Assembly (NCBI GenBank): GCA_947504195.1
Contig: CANNGN010000005.1
Location: 175,196 to 239,195, forward strand
Source: an uncultured Vibrio sp.
GTDB taxonomy: Bacteria; Pseudomonadota; Gammaproteobacteria; Enterobacterales; Vibrionaceae
Direction of reading: 5' to 3'
Length of the DNA stretch: 64,000 nucleotides
The notes under the pieces were generated by a model, which saw nothing but the letters and a program-made list of their open reading frames with translations, searched no databases and was not told the DNA's origin. Positions 28,481 to 40,135 of the stretch are shown here, in pieces; the stretch's first letter is position 1; every line of letters begins with the position of its first letter. The translations under genes were made by a program, and so were the position numbers.

Positions 28481-29959
28481 TTAAAGTAGACGTTTTCGCT
28501 GACTAGATGGGGCAATTCCCAAGGATTCACGATATTTAGCAATGGTTCTTCGGGCAACTTGGATCCCTTGTTCAGCGAGCAGTGCTGCAATTTTACTGTC
28601 ACTAAGTGGTTTAGCTAAGCTTTCTGAAGCGACTAATTTTTTAATTAGTGCTCGAATTGCAGTCGATGAACATTCTCCGCCATTATCAGTGCTTACATGG
28701 CTAGAGAAAAAGTATTTAAGTTCGAATATTCCCCTAGGGGTATGCATATATTTTTGAGTGGTAACCCGCGATATGGTCGATTCATGCATCTCTACTGCTA
28801 ATGCAACATCATTTAGTACCATTGGCTTCATCGCTTCTTCGCCTTGTTCAAAGAATTCTTTTTGATGCTCTACAATACATTTGGCGACTTTTAGTAAGGT
28901 TTCATTGCGGCTTTCTAAGCTTTTAATCAGCCATTTGGCTTCTTGTAAATTCGTTCGGATATAAGAGCTATCAGCGCTATTTCCGCGGCCTAATTCAGCA
29001 TATTGTTGATTGATTTTTAACTTTGGAATGCTATCAGGGTTGATTGTCACGACCCATTTGCCGAGATCTTTGTAGACTGAAACATCAGGGACGACATATT
29101 CCGCGTGATCGGTATTGATATCGCTACCTGGTCGAGGGTTTAACTCTTGGATAAGTTGCATCGCATTGCGCAGCTCATCCTCTTTGAGTTTTGTCTCTTT
29201 TAAGATGATTTTGTAGTCACGATTTCCGAGCTGATCAATATAGTCACTCAAAACTAACTTAGCTTCTTTAAGCCATGGAGTCTCTTCAGGATACGTAGCA
29301 AGTTGAAGTAGGAGGCAGTCTTGCAAGTTAATAGAAGCCACACCTAAAGGATCAAATTGCTGAATCCGTTTGCGAACAGCTTCAATTTCATCGAGTTCAA
29401 TCTCTTCGGCTTCACTGTTGCTATTAACACTTTCAAGCAGCTCTTCAAGAGATTGATTTAGGTAACCATAGTCATCAACTGCATCTATGATGGCGAGTGC
29501 TATCATATGATCGATTTCAGTGAACGGTGTTAGGTCGAGTTGCCATAGTAAGTAATCATACAAAGACTGAGTTGTTTCACCTTGATATACCGGTAAATCA
29601 TCATCGCTGGCAATGCCAGTACTGCCTGTATTTGCGCTGTAAACATCTTCCCAGGTCGTATCGATTTCTAGCTCGGCGCTAATTTCTGATTTTTCAATAA
29701 CTTCAGAACTATCTTGGGTATCTACTTCAACGACTTCAACGGTCGGTTCTTTTTCTGGTTTGGCTTCGTTCTGAGCATTTTCCGCTTGCACGAGTTCTTC
29801 AAACGCTTCTTCAACATCGAGAAGAGGGTTTGATTCCAATGCTTCTTGAATCTCTTGTTGGAGATCAAGCGTAGAAAGCTGCAGCAAGCGAATGGCTTGT
29901 TGCAGCTGCGGTGTCATCGCTAACTGTTGACCTAACTTAAGTTGTAATGACGCTTTCAT
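28481..29959 (-). CDS. rpoN: RNA polymerase sigma-54 factor
   Basis: A 492-aa sigma factor. The glutamine-rich activator-interacting region I is at the N-terminus ([22 protein letters not shown]), followed by an acidic region II (about 60-110), the core-binding domain, and the C-terminal RpoN box [15 protein letters not shown] (about 468-482), which reads the -24 promoter element. It is required for nitrogen, flagellar and other enhancer-dependent genes. It sits between lptB and hpf in the standard order. Confidence 0.97.
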   Translation of the reverse strand: MKASLQLKLGQQLAMTPQLQQAIRLLQLSTLDLQQEIQEALESNPLLDVEEAFEELVQAENAQNEAKPEKEPTVEVVEVDTQDSSEVIEKSEISAELEIDTTWEDVYSANTGSTGIASDDDLPVYQGETTQSLYDYLLWQLDLTPFTEIDHMIALAIIDAVDDYGYLNQSLEELLESVNSNSEAEEIELDEIEAVRKRIQQFDPLGVASINLQDCLLLQLATYPEETPWLKEAKLVLSDYIDQLGNRDYKIILKETKLKEDELRNAMQLIQELNPRPGSDINTDHAEYVVPDVSVYKDLGKWVVTINPDSIPKLKINQQYAELGRGNSADSSYIRTNLQEAKWLIKSLESRNETLLKVAKCIVEHQKEFFEQGEEAMKPMVLNDVALAVEMHESTISRVTTQKYMHTPRGIFELKYFFSSHVSTDNGGECSSTAIRALIKKLVASESLAKPLSDSKIAALLAEQGIQVARRTIAKYRESLGIAPSSQRKRLL

Positions 29960-30009
29960 TCGGTATAAGTTACCTTTTCGTTCTTAAATTGAGCTTCTAT
30001 CTAATTTAA

Positions 30010-30735
30010 TCATAGACGGAATTGTTCGCCGAGATAAACTTGTTTCACATGTTCATTGTTTAGCACTGCCTCTGGCGTGCCTTCTGCAATAAGTTGCCCT
30101 TGGCTCACGATATAGGCTTTTTCACAGACATCTAAGGTTTCTCTTACATTGTGGTCAGTGATTAATACCCCCAAACCACGATCCCGTAAATGCTCGATAA
30201 TCTTTTTGATATCGATGACCGATATGGGGTCGACGCCCGCAAAGGGTTCGTCAAGTAAAATAAACTGCGGATTGGCGGCTAAAGCACGAGCAATCTCAAC
30301 TCGGCGGCGCTCCCCTCCAGATAATGCCATACCTGCACTCTTGCGGATGTGCTGGATATGAAACTCTTTGAGTAATTCTTCCAGTTTATCTTGGCGCTGC
30401 TCTCGAGTGATTTCATCACGAGTTTGTAGTACTGCCATGATATTATCTTCCACAGATAATTTGCGAAAGATGGATGCTTCTTGAGGTAAGTAGCCAATCC
30501 CCATCCTAGCACGACTGTGCATAGGTAGGATACTGATGTCTTCGTCGTCGATGGTTATCGTGCCTTCATCTCGAGCAACTAGACCAACAATCATATAAAA
30601 CGACGTGGTTTTTCCAGCGCCGTTTGGACCCAATAGGCCCACAATTTGTCCCGAATTTACTTCCAGGCTAACGTCAGAAACGACTTTACGTTTTTTGTAG
30701 CTCTTAGCTAAGTGTTGTGCTCTAAGTATGGACAT
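30010..30735 (-). CDS. lptB: LPS transport ATP-binding protein LptB
   Basis: A 241-aa ATPase of the LptB2FGC lipopolysaccharide extractor. Walker A GPNGAGKT is at residues 36-43, the signature [16 protein letters not shown] near 138-153, Walker [14 protein letters not shown] near 158-170 and the switch His in [11 protein letters not shown] near 191-201. Membrane partners LptF and LptG are encoded at 57.1-59.3 kb in this same window. It is 9 bp downstream of lptA. Confidence 0.97.
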   Translation of the reverse strand: MSILRAQHLAKSYKKRKVVSDVSLEVNSGQIVGLLGPNGAGKTTSFYMIVGLVARDEGTITIDDEDISILPMHSRARMGIGYLPQEASIFRKLSVEDNIMAVLQTRDEITREQRQDKLEELLKEFHIQHIRKSAGMALSGGERRRVEIARALAANPQFILLDEPFAGVDPISVIDIKKIIEHLRDRGLGVLITDHNVRETLDVCEKAYIVSQGQLIAEGTPEAVLNNEHVKQVYLGEQFRL

Positions 30736-30744
30736 AACGAATTA

Positions 30745-31236
30745 TTATTTTTCCGCATTAGGGTGGAAGACGGTCGATACACGTTGGTTTTTATCACTGT
30801 CAGCGATTAAAGTTTGTTCGGCTATTTTATAGCGAATTTTAGAACTTTTAATCACACTGTCTTCTTGAGATAACTTAGCGCTCTCTATCATGGTGAGTGT
30901 TTCGTCTGACATTTTATATAGCAGCTGCTTTGCTTCACCGTATAGCGTGTCACCCTCGTCAGTTTCTTGGGAAAACGTTGACAGGTTACCATAACCTTGA
31001 ATTTCATTGACATTGCCCGTTTCAGAATCTCGAATAACGATGATTTTATCCGCTTTGATATTGATTGAGCCTTGAGTCAATGTAACGTTACCTAGAAATG
31101 TGACTTGGTTACTTTTCAGGTTCAAGCGTTGGCTATCCGAATCGATGTAGACAGGCTGATCAGAATCGGTGGTAAGCGCAGAAGCCGAATTGGATAGGGC
31201 TAAAACAGCAAATAAACTAAGGTATGAGATTTTCAT
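30745..31236 (-). CDS. lptA: LPS transport periplasmic bridge protein LptA
   Basis: A 163-aa OstA-fold periplasmic protein that joins LptC to LptD and forms the bridge for LPS. The start at 31236 (MKISYLSLFAVLALSNSASA) gives a clean signal peptide; an ATG five codons upstream would add MCRVY. The core has the beta-jellyroll phrases NLKSNQVTFLGNVTLTQGSINIKADKIIV and GYGNLSTFSQETDEGDTLYGEAKQLLY. The start lies inside the end of lptC (20-bp overlap), so the two are translationally linked. Confidence 0.92.
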   Translation of the reverse strand: MKISYLSLFAVLALSNSASALTTDSDQPVYIDSDSQRLNLKSNQVTFLGNVTLTQGSINIKADKIIVIRDSETGNVNEIQGYGNLSTFSQETDEGDTLYGEAKQLLYKMSDETLTMIESAKLSQEDSVIKSSKIRYKIAEQTLIADSDKNQRVSTVFHPNAEK

Positions 31237-31780
31237 ATACACCCTGCACATGGTTATAAAGTTCCGCCTCTTGAGCGTTGAAGTTGCCTTTTAATGCATG
31301 ACTAAAGTTTTCAAATTGAGGCCCTTTAGTGACGACATCATTATCTGTCCAGAAATCATTGGTTCCGAGGTGAATGCTTAACTTTTCAGTCTTTAGCGTA
31401 TCGAAACTGGCACCTTCTAACATATTTTCTGCAACGACATCATCATAGAGCGTTAACACTTGGTCTTTAGCTAGAATGCCACGCTTTGATGTAATCTTCC
31501 ATTCAACCAAAGTCCCTTCTCGGTAAACAAACAATATTGGAGCATCAAACGTTGTATTACCACTGGTCGAATAATATTCCAGACTTGTGGATTTAATTTG
31601 ATAGTTTCGAATACCAAGAGGATCGTAAGTGGTATTGCTAAGTTCACTACCACTAAATGCAGGTAATTCAATATCCGGTGTTACTTGGATGTCCACTTGG
31701 CTGTTGTCTGCATTTATATAGTAGATTAACCATCCTGATATTCCTATCAAGACGATATAAAGGTAGCGCGAAAAGGTCAT
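31217..31780 (-). CDS. lptC: LPS export protein LptC
   Basis: A 187-aa inner-membrane protein with one N-terminal helix (about 5-22, YLYIVLIGISGWLIYYI) and a periplasmic jellyroll domain with TSLEYYSTSGNTTFDAPILFVYREG and LTLYDDVVAENM. The ATG at 31780 overlaps the kdsC stop (ATGA), and gives a start MTFSRYLYIVL typical of the family; a longer frame upstream is not needed. It receives LPS from LptFG and hands it to LptA. Confidence 0.9.
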   Translation of the reverse strand: MTFSRYLYIVLIGISGWLIYYINADNSQVDIQVTPDIELPAFSGSELSNTTYDPLGIRNYQIKSTSLEYYSTSGNTTFDAPILFVYREGTLVEWKITSKRGILAKDQVLTLYDDVVAENMLEGASFDTLKTEKLSIHLGTNDFWTDNDVVTKGPQFENFSHALKGNFNAQEAELYNHVQGVYENLIP

Positions 31781-32328
31781 ATACTTAAACCTTTGTGCAT
31801 CTCTAACTCTCCACGAGCTTGTAATATAAGATCGCACACTTCCCTTACTGCACCTCTGCCACCCAAGGTTTGAGTGACATAATTGGCTTTTTTAGCGAGT
31901 AAAGGGTGACCATCCGCTACGCAAACTTTTAACGCAACTTTTTCCATCACCGGCCAATCAATCATATCATCGCCGATATATGCGGTGTGTTCTGGAGCGA
32001 TATTAAGTTGCTGACAAATATCAGCATAGGCTTGGAGTTTATTGTCTTGGCCTTGATAAATTAATGAGATACCGAGTGCGGTCATTCTGTTTTCAACAAT
32101 GGCTGATTGACGCCCGGTAATGATCGCAACATTAATGTCAGCGCTCATAAGTGCTTTGACGCCGTAGCCATCTCGGGTATGGAATGTTTTTAGCTCTTCA
32201 CCATTGTTTCCCATGTAAATCAAGCCATCAGAAAATACGCCATCAACATCGCATATCAGTAGCTTAATTTTGCTGGCTATAGAGAAAATAGCGTTGTCGA
32301 CAGGACCATACAAAGTATCAATTAACAT
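31777..32328 (-). CDS. kdsC: 3-deoxy-manno-octulosonate-8-phosphatase KdsC
   Basis: A 183-aa HAD-family phosphatase that makes Kdo for LPS. The nucleophile motif is LLICDVDGVFSDG (Asp27 and Asp29), motif II is AIITGRQS, and the late motif is AYIGDDMIDWPVM. It overlaps kdsD by 1 bp (TAATG) and lptC by 4 bp, which ties the two parts of the LPS operon together. Confidence 0.96.
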   Translation of the reverse strand: MLIDTLYGPVDNAIFSIASKIKLLICDVDGVFSDGLIYMGNNGEELKTFHTRDGYGVKALMSADINVAIITGRQSAIVENRMTALGISLIYQGQDNKLQAYADICQQLNIAPEHTAYIGDDMIDWPVMEKVALKVCVADGHPLLAKKANYVTQTLGGRGAVREVCDLILQARGELEMHKGLSI

Positions 32329-33305
32329 TACATTACTCCTGCTTTTAATAGATCATGCATGTTGAGAGCGCCAACTAGATGTCCATTATCATCGGTCAGC
32401 ATTAAGCCATTAATCCGCTTATTTTGCATTAAATTCAACCCTTCGACTGCCAAAAGGTTAGGCGACGATACGGTTGGGTTACGTGTCATGACATCTTCGA
32501 TGTACGCGGTGTGAATATCGATACGCTTGTCCAAAATGCGACGTAAGTCTCCATCAGTAAAAATACCTAGTAGAACGTCATTTTCATCAACAATTGCAGT
32601 CATCCCTAAACCTTTTTGGCTGATTTCAAGCAAGGCGTCTCGGATAAAAGCTTTTGGGCTGACTTTTGGCAGCTCGTTTTCTTTATGCATAATATCGGAA
32701 AGGAGTAACAATAGCTTCCGACCTAACGCGCCACCGGGATGAGAAAGAGCAAAGTCGTCTTTGGTAAATCCACGTGCTTGTAATAGAGCAATCGCTAACG
32801 CATCACCCATCACTAAAGTCGCTGTTGAGCTTGTGGTTGGCGCTAAGCCTAAAGGGCAGGCTTCTTCAGGTATCGTGATTTGTAAATGGATATTAGCCAG
32901 AGTCGCCATGTTAGAATTCGGATTACCTGTCATGGCAATGATAGGAATCGAGCGCCTTTTTAAAACAGGATACAGCGGAAGAATCTCTGATGATTCCCCT
33001 GAATAGGAGATAGCAAGTACCACGTCGCCTTCAGATATCATACCTAAATCGCCATGTGACGCTTCACCTGGATGAACAAAAAAAGAAGGCGTACCCGTAC
33101 TGGCGAGCGTTGCCGCTAATTTATTACCAATATGGCCAGACTTTCCTACGCCCATGACGATGACTTTGCTTCGGGTTTTATTCAGGATGAGATCGCATGC
33201 GCGATCAAAATCCTCATTAATGTAGCTCTCTAGTTGTTGTAGTCCGGCAATCTCAGTTGCTAGAACCTGTTTACCAGTAAGACAAAAATCAAAATCGTTC
33301 GACAT
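32328..33305 (-). CDS. kdsD: Arabinose-5-phosphate isomerase KdsD
   Basis: A 325-aa enzyme that converts ribulose-5-phosphate to arabinose-5-phosphate for Kdo synthesis. The sugar isomerase (SIS) domain is at about 35-180 with VIVMGVGKSGHIGNKLAATLASTGTPSFFVHPGEASHGDLGM-type sequence (about 48-89) and YSGES near 100-104; two CBS domains fill about 205-325. It starts 22 bp after the yrbG stop. Confidence 0.96.
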   Translation of the reverse strand: MSNDFDFCLTGKQVLATEIAGLQQLESYINEDFDRACDLILNKTRSKVIVMGVGKSGHIGNKLAATLASTGTPSFFVHPGEASHGDLGMISEGDVVLAISYSGESSEILPLYPVLKRRSIPIIAMTGNPNSNMATLANIHLQITIPEEACPLGLAPTTSSTATLVMGDALAIALLQARGFTKDDFALSHPGGALGRKLLLLLSDIMHKENELPKVSPKAFIRDALLEISQKGLGMTAIVDENDVLLGIFTDGDLRRILDKRIDIHTAYIEDVMTRNPTVSSPNLLAVEGLNLMQNKRINGLMLTDDNGHLVGALNMHDLLKAGVM

Positions 33306-33327
33306 TAACGTACTCCGAAGCGCTGTA

Positions 33328-34293
33328 TTAAGCGGTCATGTTGAAAAATAAAAAAGCTTGATAGCAGACAAAAGAAGCAAATAACAAGAAGCCTTCAACG
33401 CGATTAACGCGACGTGCTTTTCCTAGAGCCATAGGAACCAATATGAGCGATAGGGCTAGCATAATCCAATAGTCTCTTTCCATCGCATGAGGACTGATGA
33501 TAGATGGATTAAGTAATCCCGGTATTCCCATGACGGCTAATATATTGAAGACATTAGAACCAATAATATTACCAAGCGCCATATCGTCTTCGCCTTTTAG
33601 TACACCAGCGAGTGACGCTGCTAACTCAGGCAAACTCGTACCTATCGCAATGATTGTTAAACCAATAACTAGGTCGCTCATGCCGAAATATTTGGCTATG
33701 ACAACGGCGTTTTCTACTAACATGTTAGCTGAAAGTGGTAAGAGAATTAGTCCAAGAATAAGCCAAAAAGTTGCACTTTTATTACTTACCCCTTCAGGTA
33801 TTTCTGATTCTTGTTCCTCTAGCATTATATCGTCTTTATGGTTCTCTTTACGACTGATGTATATCATGGTGATGATAAATAACGCGAAAAGAACAAAAAG
33901 AACGATACCATCAAATTGACTTAAGGTGCTGTCCCACAAAATAGCACCAGCAACCACGGTGACGATGAGCATAAGAGGCAGTTCGCGGCGTAATATTCCC
34001 GAACTCACTGATAACGGTTTAATGATGGCCGTTATCCCTAAAATAAGCGCGATATTGGCAATGTTGGAACCAATGACATTACCAACGGCTGTATCTGTTT
34101 TTCCGGCAAGCGCTGCCGTTGCTGATACCATCATTTCAGGGGCAGAAGAGCCCATAGCGAGGATCGTCATACCAATAATTAAAGGAGAAATTCCTACATT
34201 TCTAGCTAAGGCAGCTGCGCCATATACCAGTTTATCTGCACTCCAGACGAGTAAGATGAGTCCAATAATGAGAAAAATAACAGTTTCAAGCAT
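33328..34293 (-). CDS. yrbG: Calcium/sodium:proton antiporter-family protein YrbG
   Basis: A 321-aa K+-independent Na+/Ca2+ exchanger-type protein with ten hydrophobic helices in two inverted halves. The alpha-repeat signatures are AMGSSAPEMMVS (about 46-57) and AIGTSLPELAASLAG (about 210-224), each followed by GNVIGSNIANI or GNIIGSNVFNI. It heads the yrbG-kdsD-kdsC-lptC-lptA-lptB block, divergent from mlaF. Its physiological ion is unproven. Confidence 0.92.
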   Translation of the reverse strand: MLETVIFLIIGLILLVWSADKLVYGAAALARNVGISPLIIGMTILAMGSSAPEMMVSATAALAGKTDTAVGNVIGSNIANIALILGITAIIKPLSVSSGILRRELPLMLIVTVVAGAILWDSTLSQFDGIVLFVLFALFIITMIYISRKENHKDDIMLEEQESEIPEGVSNKSATFWLILGLILLPLSANMLVENAVVIAKYFGMSDLVIGLTIIAIGTSLPELAASLAGVLKGEDDMALGNIIGSNVFNILAVMGIPGLLNPSIISPHAMERDYWIMLALSLILVPMALGKARRVNRVEGFLLFASFVCYQAFLFFNMTA

Positions 34294-34334
34294 GACAATT
34301 CCTAATCCATGTTAGTGATAAATAATATAGCTAA

Positions 34335-34364
34335 CCATTTTTACTTTTAGCAAAGTAAAAATGG
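34335..34364. repeat. Perfect 13-bp inverted repeat upstream of yrbG
   Basis: CCATTTTTACTTT and AAAGTAAAAATGG flank a TAGC tetraloop. It lies 42-71 bp upstream of the yrbG start in the 335-bp divergent region shared with mlaF. It could be an operator, a hairpin in the yrbG leader, or a small repeat; no T run follows that would make a clear terminator. Confidence 0.8.
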
Positions 34365-34481
34365 AACAGTAGAACGGACAGCGAAGTAACCGTGCTTATG
34401 AGGGCAAATAATCACCTATTGTAAGCAAGTGTTACGGTTTACTCGTTCTAATTAATCAAAATTGGTGGATAAAAGGCGCGC

Positions 34482-34487
34482 TATAAT
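34482..34487 (+). promoter_or_regulatory. Possible -10 element for the mla operon
   Basis: TATAAT occurs 142 bp before the mlaF start, with only a weak AATTGG at a 16-bp spacing as -35. The rest of the divergent region shows an AT-rich tract and the inverted repeat at 34335-34364. Confidence 0.4.
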
Positions 34488-34628
34488 ATCACTATTCCTC
34501 AGATACCGCGAAAAAATGTTTATATTTTACGGTTGTTTATATTACCTAATCGAACAGTGCTTTTAATTTCGTCAAATTGTGCCTATGATTAATGATTGAT
34601 TATTTTATTTATGTATTTGGTCGTGACT

Positions 34629-35432
34629 ATGTCTGATTCAGATCTTGTTACCATTAACAACCTTACGTTTTCACGTTCTCAACGTGCAATCTTCGATGGC
34701 ATCACATTGCGAGTTCCAAAAGGAAAGGTGACTGCGATTATGGGGCCATCGGGCACAGGGAAAACTACGCTCTTGCGATTGATCGGTGGCCAGTTGCTTC
34801 CCGAAGAGGGCGAAATTTGGTTTGATGGTGAAAATATCCCCAAGCTCAACCGGAATGCTTTGTACCAAGCACGAAAAAAAATGAGTATGTTGTTTCAATC
34901 GGGTGCACTTTTTACGGATATCAGTGTCTTTGATAATGTGGCGTTTCCATTACGAGAGCATACGGATCTAACGGAAGACCTGATTCATACCTTGGTATTG
35001 TTGAAGTTAGAAGCAGTAGGATTGCGTGGTGCAGCGCAATTAATGCCTAGTGAACTATCGGGAGGTATGGCACGTCGAGCAGCATTGGCTCGCTCCATTG
35101 CTCTCGATCCAGACTTAATTATGTACGATGAGCCTTTTGCTGGCCAAGATCCAATGACAATGGGGGTGTTGGTGCAATTGATTCGCAACTTGAATCATGC
35201 GCTTGATCTTACCTCTATTGTGGTATCGCATGATGTACCTGAAGTGATGAGTATTGCTGATTGGGTTTATATTTTGGCTGATGGTAAAGTCATTGCAGAA
35301 GGCACTCCGGAACAGTTACGAGAAAACAGCGATCCTAAAGTGATGCAGTTTCTTCGTGGTGAAGCTGATGGTCCAGTACCATTTCGTTATCCAGCAGAAC
35401 CAATAGAAAAGGATTTATTCCATGTTGAATAA
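34629..35432 (+). CDS. mlaF: Phospholipid ABC transporter ATP-binding protein MlaF
   Basis: A 267-aa ATPase of the MlaFEDB complex that keeps outer-membrane lipid asymmetry. Walker A GPSGTGKT is at residues 39-46, the signature [15 protein letters not shown] near 138-152, and Walker [14 protein letters not shown] near 159-171. The ATG at 34629 ([14 protein letters not shown]) matches the family start; a longer frame from 34596 adds an unlikely hydrophobic MIILFMYLVVT lead. It overlaps mlaE by 11 bp. Confidence 0.95.
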   Translation: MSDSDLVTINNLTFSRSQRAIFDGITLRVPKGKVTAIMGPSGTGKTTLLRLIGGQLLPEEGEIWFDGENIPKLNRNALYQARKKMSMLFQSGALFTDISVFDNVAFPLREHTDLTEDLIHTLVLLKLEAVGLRGAAQLMPSELSGGMARRAALARSIALDPDLIMYDEPFAGQDPMTMGVLVQLIRNLNHALDLTSIVVSHDVPEVMSIADWVYILADGKVIAEGTPEQLRENSDPKVMQFLRGEADGPVPFRYPAEPIEKDLFHVE

Positions 35433-36213
35433 TATGGCCGAATGGGTTGCCGGTTTAGGTCATCGTGCGATGAGTATTTGCGAAGCCTTTGGTCGTGCCA
35501 GTTTGATGCTATTTGGTGCTTTAGTAGGACGTCCTCAACCAATAAAGAATTTTCCTTTGTTGGTTAAGCAACTTTATAGCGTTGGAGTTCAATCGTTAGC
35601 CATTATCCTTGTTTCAGGTTTATTCATCGGCATGGTTTTAAGCTTGCAAGGATACGTTATTTTAATCGATTACGGTGCAGAAGGAAGCTTGGGACAAATG
35701 GTATCACTCTCACTATTGCGAGAGCTTGGTCCTGTGGTTACTGCTTTACTGTTTGCTGGTCGAGCGGGCTCTGCACTAACCGCAGAAATCGGCTTAATGA
35801 AAGCGACGGAGCAAATTTCCAGCTTAGAAATGATGGCAATAGATCCTCTTAAAAGAGTCATCGCTCCTCGTTTTTGGGCTGGTGTTATTTCACTTCCTTT
35901 ACTCGCGATGATCTTTATGGCGGTAGGTATCTGGGGAGGACAATTAGTTGGCGTTGAGTGGAAAGGTATCGATCACGGTAGCTTTTGGGCAACCATGCAA
36001 TCTTCCGTGGAGTTAGGGCGTGATATTGGCAATAGTGCAATTAAATGTATCGTTTTCGCCTTAACAATTACTTGGATTGCACTCTTTAATGGGTATGATT
36101 CCGTTCCGACTTCTGAAGGCATTAGTCGTGCAACGACAAAAACCGTAGTTCATTCTTCTTTAGCTGTACTGGGATTGGACTTTATTCTTACTGCACTGAT
36201 GTTTGGGAATTAG
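35422..36213 (+). CDS. mlaE: Phospholipid ABC transporter permease MlaE
   Basis: A 263-aa permease very close in layout to E. coli MlaE. Five or six helices and the family stretch [41 protein letters not shown] sequence (about 95-131) are plain, and the end [21 protein letters not shown] is nearly identical. It is the second gene of the mlaFEDCB operon. Confidence 0.96.
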   Translation: MLNNMAEWVAGLGHRAMSICEAFGRASLMLFGALVGRPQPIKNFPLLVKQLYSVGVQSLAIILVSGLFIGMVLSLQGYVILIDYGAEGSLGQMVSLSLLRELGPVVTALLFAGRAGSALTAEIGLMKATEQISSLEMMAIDPLKRVIAPRFWAGVISLPLLAMIFMAVGIWGGQLVGVEWKGIDHGSFWATMQSSVELGRDIGNSAIKCIVFALTITWIALFNGYDSVPTSEGISRATTKTVVHSSLAVLGLDFILTALMFGN

Positions 36214-36215
36214 TC

Positions 36216-36695
36216 ATGCAACAAACACGAAAAATTGAACTGTTAGTGGGTAGTTTTATCCTTGCTGGAATTTGCGCAATTCTGGTAATGATTTTTCAAG
36301 TCGCTGATGTAACAGGGTTAGGATCGAGTGATACTTATCGTCTTACTGCAAAATTTGACAATATTGGAACCTTGAAAGAAAAGGCCCCCGTCAAAGTGGG
36401 TGGTGTTGTCGTAGGTCGAGTCACCGATATTAAATTAGACGAGGCGTCATTGCAGCCGGTTGTCACATTAGACATTGAATCTCGCTATGACCAATTTCCA
36501 GAGAATTCAAGCCTGAAGATCCTGACAGCAGGTTTGATTGGTGAGCAATACTTAGGTTTAGAGCCCGGCTTTGTTTGGGAAGATGATAACGCAATGTTAG
36601 TTGATGGTAATCAGATTGAAGATACTCAATCAGCGCTTGTAATTGAAGATCTTATCGGTCAATTCCTCTATCGTGATGGCGACTCAGATGAATAG
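36216..36695 (+). CDS. mlaD: Phospholipid ABC transporter substrate-binding protein MlaD
   Basis: A 159-aa MCE protein with one N-terminal inner-membrane helix (about 8-28) and an MCE domain (about 38-120) containing YRLTAKFDNIGTLKEKAPVKVGGVVVGRV. The hexamer of MlaD makes the channel that passes lipids between MlaFE and MlaC. It begins 2 bp after mlaE. Confidence 0.95.
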   Translation: MQQTRKIELLVGSFILAGICAILVMIFQVADVTGLGSSDTYRLTAKFDNIGTLKEKAPVKVGGVVVGRVTDIKLDEASLQPVVTLDIESRYDQFPENSSLKILTAGLIGEQYLGLEPGFVWEDDNAMLVDGNQIEDTQSALVIEDLIGQFLYRDGDSDE

Positions 36696-36721
36696 TAATA
36701 AATAGGTAAAGTGAGTAATAA

Positions 36722-37375
36722 ATGATGAAAATGTTTAATCAAATTAGAATGTGTTTTTTAGTGCTAGCGACACTGATGTTTTCGTTTCAGGTGTCATCTG
36801 AGGAGATTGATAGTAGTAATCCGTACCAGTTAATTACTCAAGTTGCGGAGAATACATTTGCTCGCCTAAAAGCAGAACAGCCAAAGATTCAGCAAGACCA
36901 TGATTATTTAAAAGTGGTCGTTGAAGATGAACTGATGCCTTATGTTAACTCTCAATATACGGCATTGAAGCTATTGGGTTCGAACTTAAAAGGCGCTAAG
37001 AAGGACGACGTTAAAGAGTTCATTAAAGCATTTCGTGGCTATTTGGTGACAAACTATGCACAAATATTAGCTCAGTACACAGATCAAGAATTGCGCTTTG
37101 GGCCAGAAACACCGATTGGACCAGAGGATAGAATTGCAAGTGCAAAAGTTACCATTTTAGATGCGCCTTCTTCGAACATTAATATCGAATTTAAGTTACG
37201 CAAAAATAAATCCAATCAATGGCAAGCCTATGACATGATTGCTGAGGGAATTAGTTTACTATCCGCAAAACAATCAGAGTGGAATGGTAAAATTCGTCAA
37301 GATGGAATCTTATCTGTTGCAAAGGAACTCGAGGCTATTGCTAAGCAACCGATTAACTATAAAGGTAAAGCTTAA
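36722..37375 (+). CDS. mlaC: Phospholipid-binding periplasmic protein MlaC
   Basis: A 217-aa secreted protein with a signal peptide (about 1-26, ending VSS before EEIDSS). It has the MlaC/Ttg2D fold, with DELMPYVNSQYTALKLLGSNLKGAKKDDVKEF and AYDMIAEGISLL. It shuttles phospholipid between the MlaA complex and MlaD. Its stop overlaps the mlaB start (TAATG). Confidence 0.94.
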   Translation: MMKMFNQIRMCFLVLATLMFSFQVSSEEIDSSNPYQLITQVAENTFARLKAEQPKIQQDHDYLKVVVEDELMPYVNSQYTALKLLGSNLKGAKKDDVKEFIKAFRGYLVTNYAQILAQYTDQELRFGPETPIGPEDRIASAKVTILDAPSSNINIEFKLRKNKSNQWQAYDMIAEGISLLSAKQSEWNGKIRQDGILSVAKELEAIAKQPINYKGKA

Positions 37376-37696
37376 TGAGTCATGGACAATGGGACGTAAC
37401 AAAGTCAGGGGTTATAGAGTTATCAGGTGATTTAGACCGAGATTCTACATCCAACTTATGGCTTGTTATACAACAATGGAAACCGACCGAAAATGCGGTT
37501 TCTGTCTCATTAGAAAAGGTCAATCGAGTAGATTCCGCAGGAATGGTGTTGTTAATCCACTTAATAGAGCATGCAAAAAATAATAACTGTCATATAATGT
37601 TCGACTTCGTGCCAGCTAAGCTGCGTACATTATTTCAATTGAGCAACGTTGAAAGTATCGTTGCTCAACACTTAAAGAATGAATCAGGAGCCGATT

Positions 37697-37704
<8 letters not shown>
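37375..37704 (+). CDS. mlaB: STAS-domain protein MlaB
   Basis: A 109-aa STAS-domain subunit that binds MlaF and stabilises the transporter. The domain reads [20 protein letters not shown] then [22 protein letters not shown], with the conserved Asp-Ser-Ala helix start. It overlaps the mlaC stop by 1 bp and the ibaG start. Confidence 0.92.
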
Positions 37705-39228
<1,524 letters not shown>

Positions 39229-39248
39229 CTTCATTAGATAATATTGCT

Positions 39249-39280
39249 TAGCCGAAACAGTGGTTTCGGCTTTTTTATTC
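39249..39280 (+). terminator. Rho-independent terminator of murA
   Basis: GCCGAAAC and GTTTCGGC form a stem around a short loop, followed by TTTTTTATT. Confidence 0.9.
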
Positions 39281-39338
39281 GATTTTTTGTTTGTGTATGG
39301 TAGGTGCGAAGCCTACTTTCAGATTGTTGGAGAACAAT

Positions 39339-40064
39339 ATGGTTGCTCTATTTCGACTAATAATGGTTGCTGTGTTAGGAACTTTATTGTTCGTATTCGG
39401 TTGTATCTATTGCTTATTTAGTCCTCGAAATCCTAAAAATGTTTACATCATCGGTCGTCTATTTAGCAAAATGGCTCCGGTATTGGGGATTAAGCTTGAA
39501 CTGAGAATGCCTGAAGGAGCTTTAGAGCGAGGTCAGCACGTATATATCGCAAACCACCAAAATAACTGGGATTTATTTACCGTATCAGGAGCAGTAACAC
39601 CTAATGTGGTTACAGTAGGAAAGAAGAGTTTGGTTTGGATGCCTCTTTTCGGTCAAATTTATTGGATTACTGGAAACATTCTGATCGATCGTGAAAATAA
39701 AGCCAAAGCGAAAGGCACTATCGATCAGGTTATCAAGTCAATGAAAGAGAGTGCGGTGTCTATCTGGATGTTTCCTGAAGGAACACGTTCACGAGGACGA
39801 GGGTTATTGCCGTTTAAAACCGGCGCGTTTCATACTGCCATTGGTGCTCAGTTTCCTATCATTCCGATTGTTTGTAGCTCAACGGGTCACCTAAAGTTTA
39901 ACAAATGGAATAATGGACACGTGATCGTGGAAATTCTTGATCCCGTTGATATTTCGCAGTATGAGCGTGAGAATGTGCGTAAGCTAGCGACTCATTGTCG
40001 AAATATTATGAAAGAGAAATTAGCCGAACTTGATGAAGAAGTCGCGCAACGTAATGAACAGTAG
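39339..40064 (+). CDS. plsC: 1-acyl-sn-glycerol-3-phosphate acyltransferase
   Basis: A 241-aa membrane acyltransferase that makes phosphatidic acid. The catalytic block I is ANHQNNWDLF (about 69-78; HX4D-type) and block III is FPEGTRSRGRG (about 145-155). The ATG at 39339 follows TTGGAGAAC and starts MVALFRLIMVAVLG like enterobacterial PlsC; the upstream in-frame TTG at 39291 is not needed. It ends before a shared terminator with ridA. Confidence 0.95.
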   Translation: MVALFRLIMVAVLGTLLFVFGCIYCLFSPRNPKNVYIIGRLFSKMAPVLGIKLELRMPEGALERGQHVYIANHQNNWDLFTVSGAVTPNVVTVGKKSLVWMPLFGQIYWITGNILIDRENKAKAKGTIDQVIKSMKESAVSIWMFPEGTRSRGRGLLPFKTGAFHTAIGAQFPIIPIVCSSTGHLKFNKWNNGHVIVEILDPVDISQYERENVRKLATHCRNIMKEKLAELDEEVAQRNEQ

Positions 40065-40084
40065 TTTACGAAGCTAAAAATTGA

Positions 40085-40117
40085 AAAAAGGCTGAAGAGT
40101 GATCTTCAGCCTTTTTT
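40085..40117. terminator. Bidirectional terminator between plsC and ridA
   Basis: AAAAAAGGCTGAAGA pairs with TCTTCAGCCTTTTTT, between two convergent genes. Confidence 0.93.
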
Positions 40118-40135
40118 GTTATTCGAGCGATCTAA

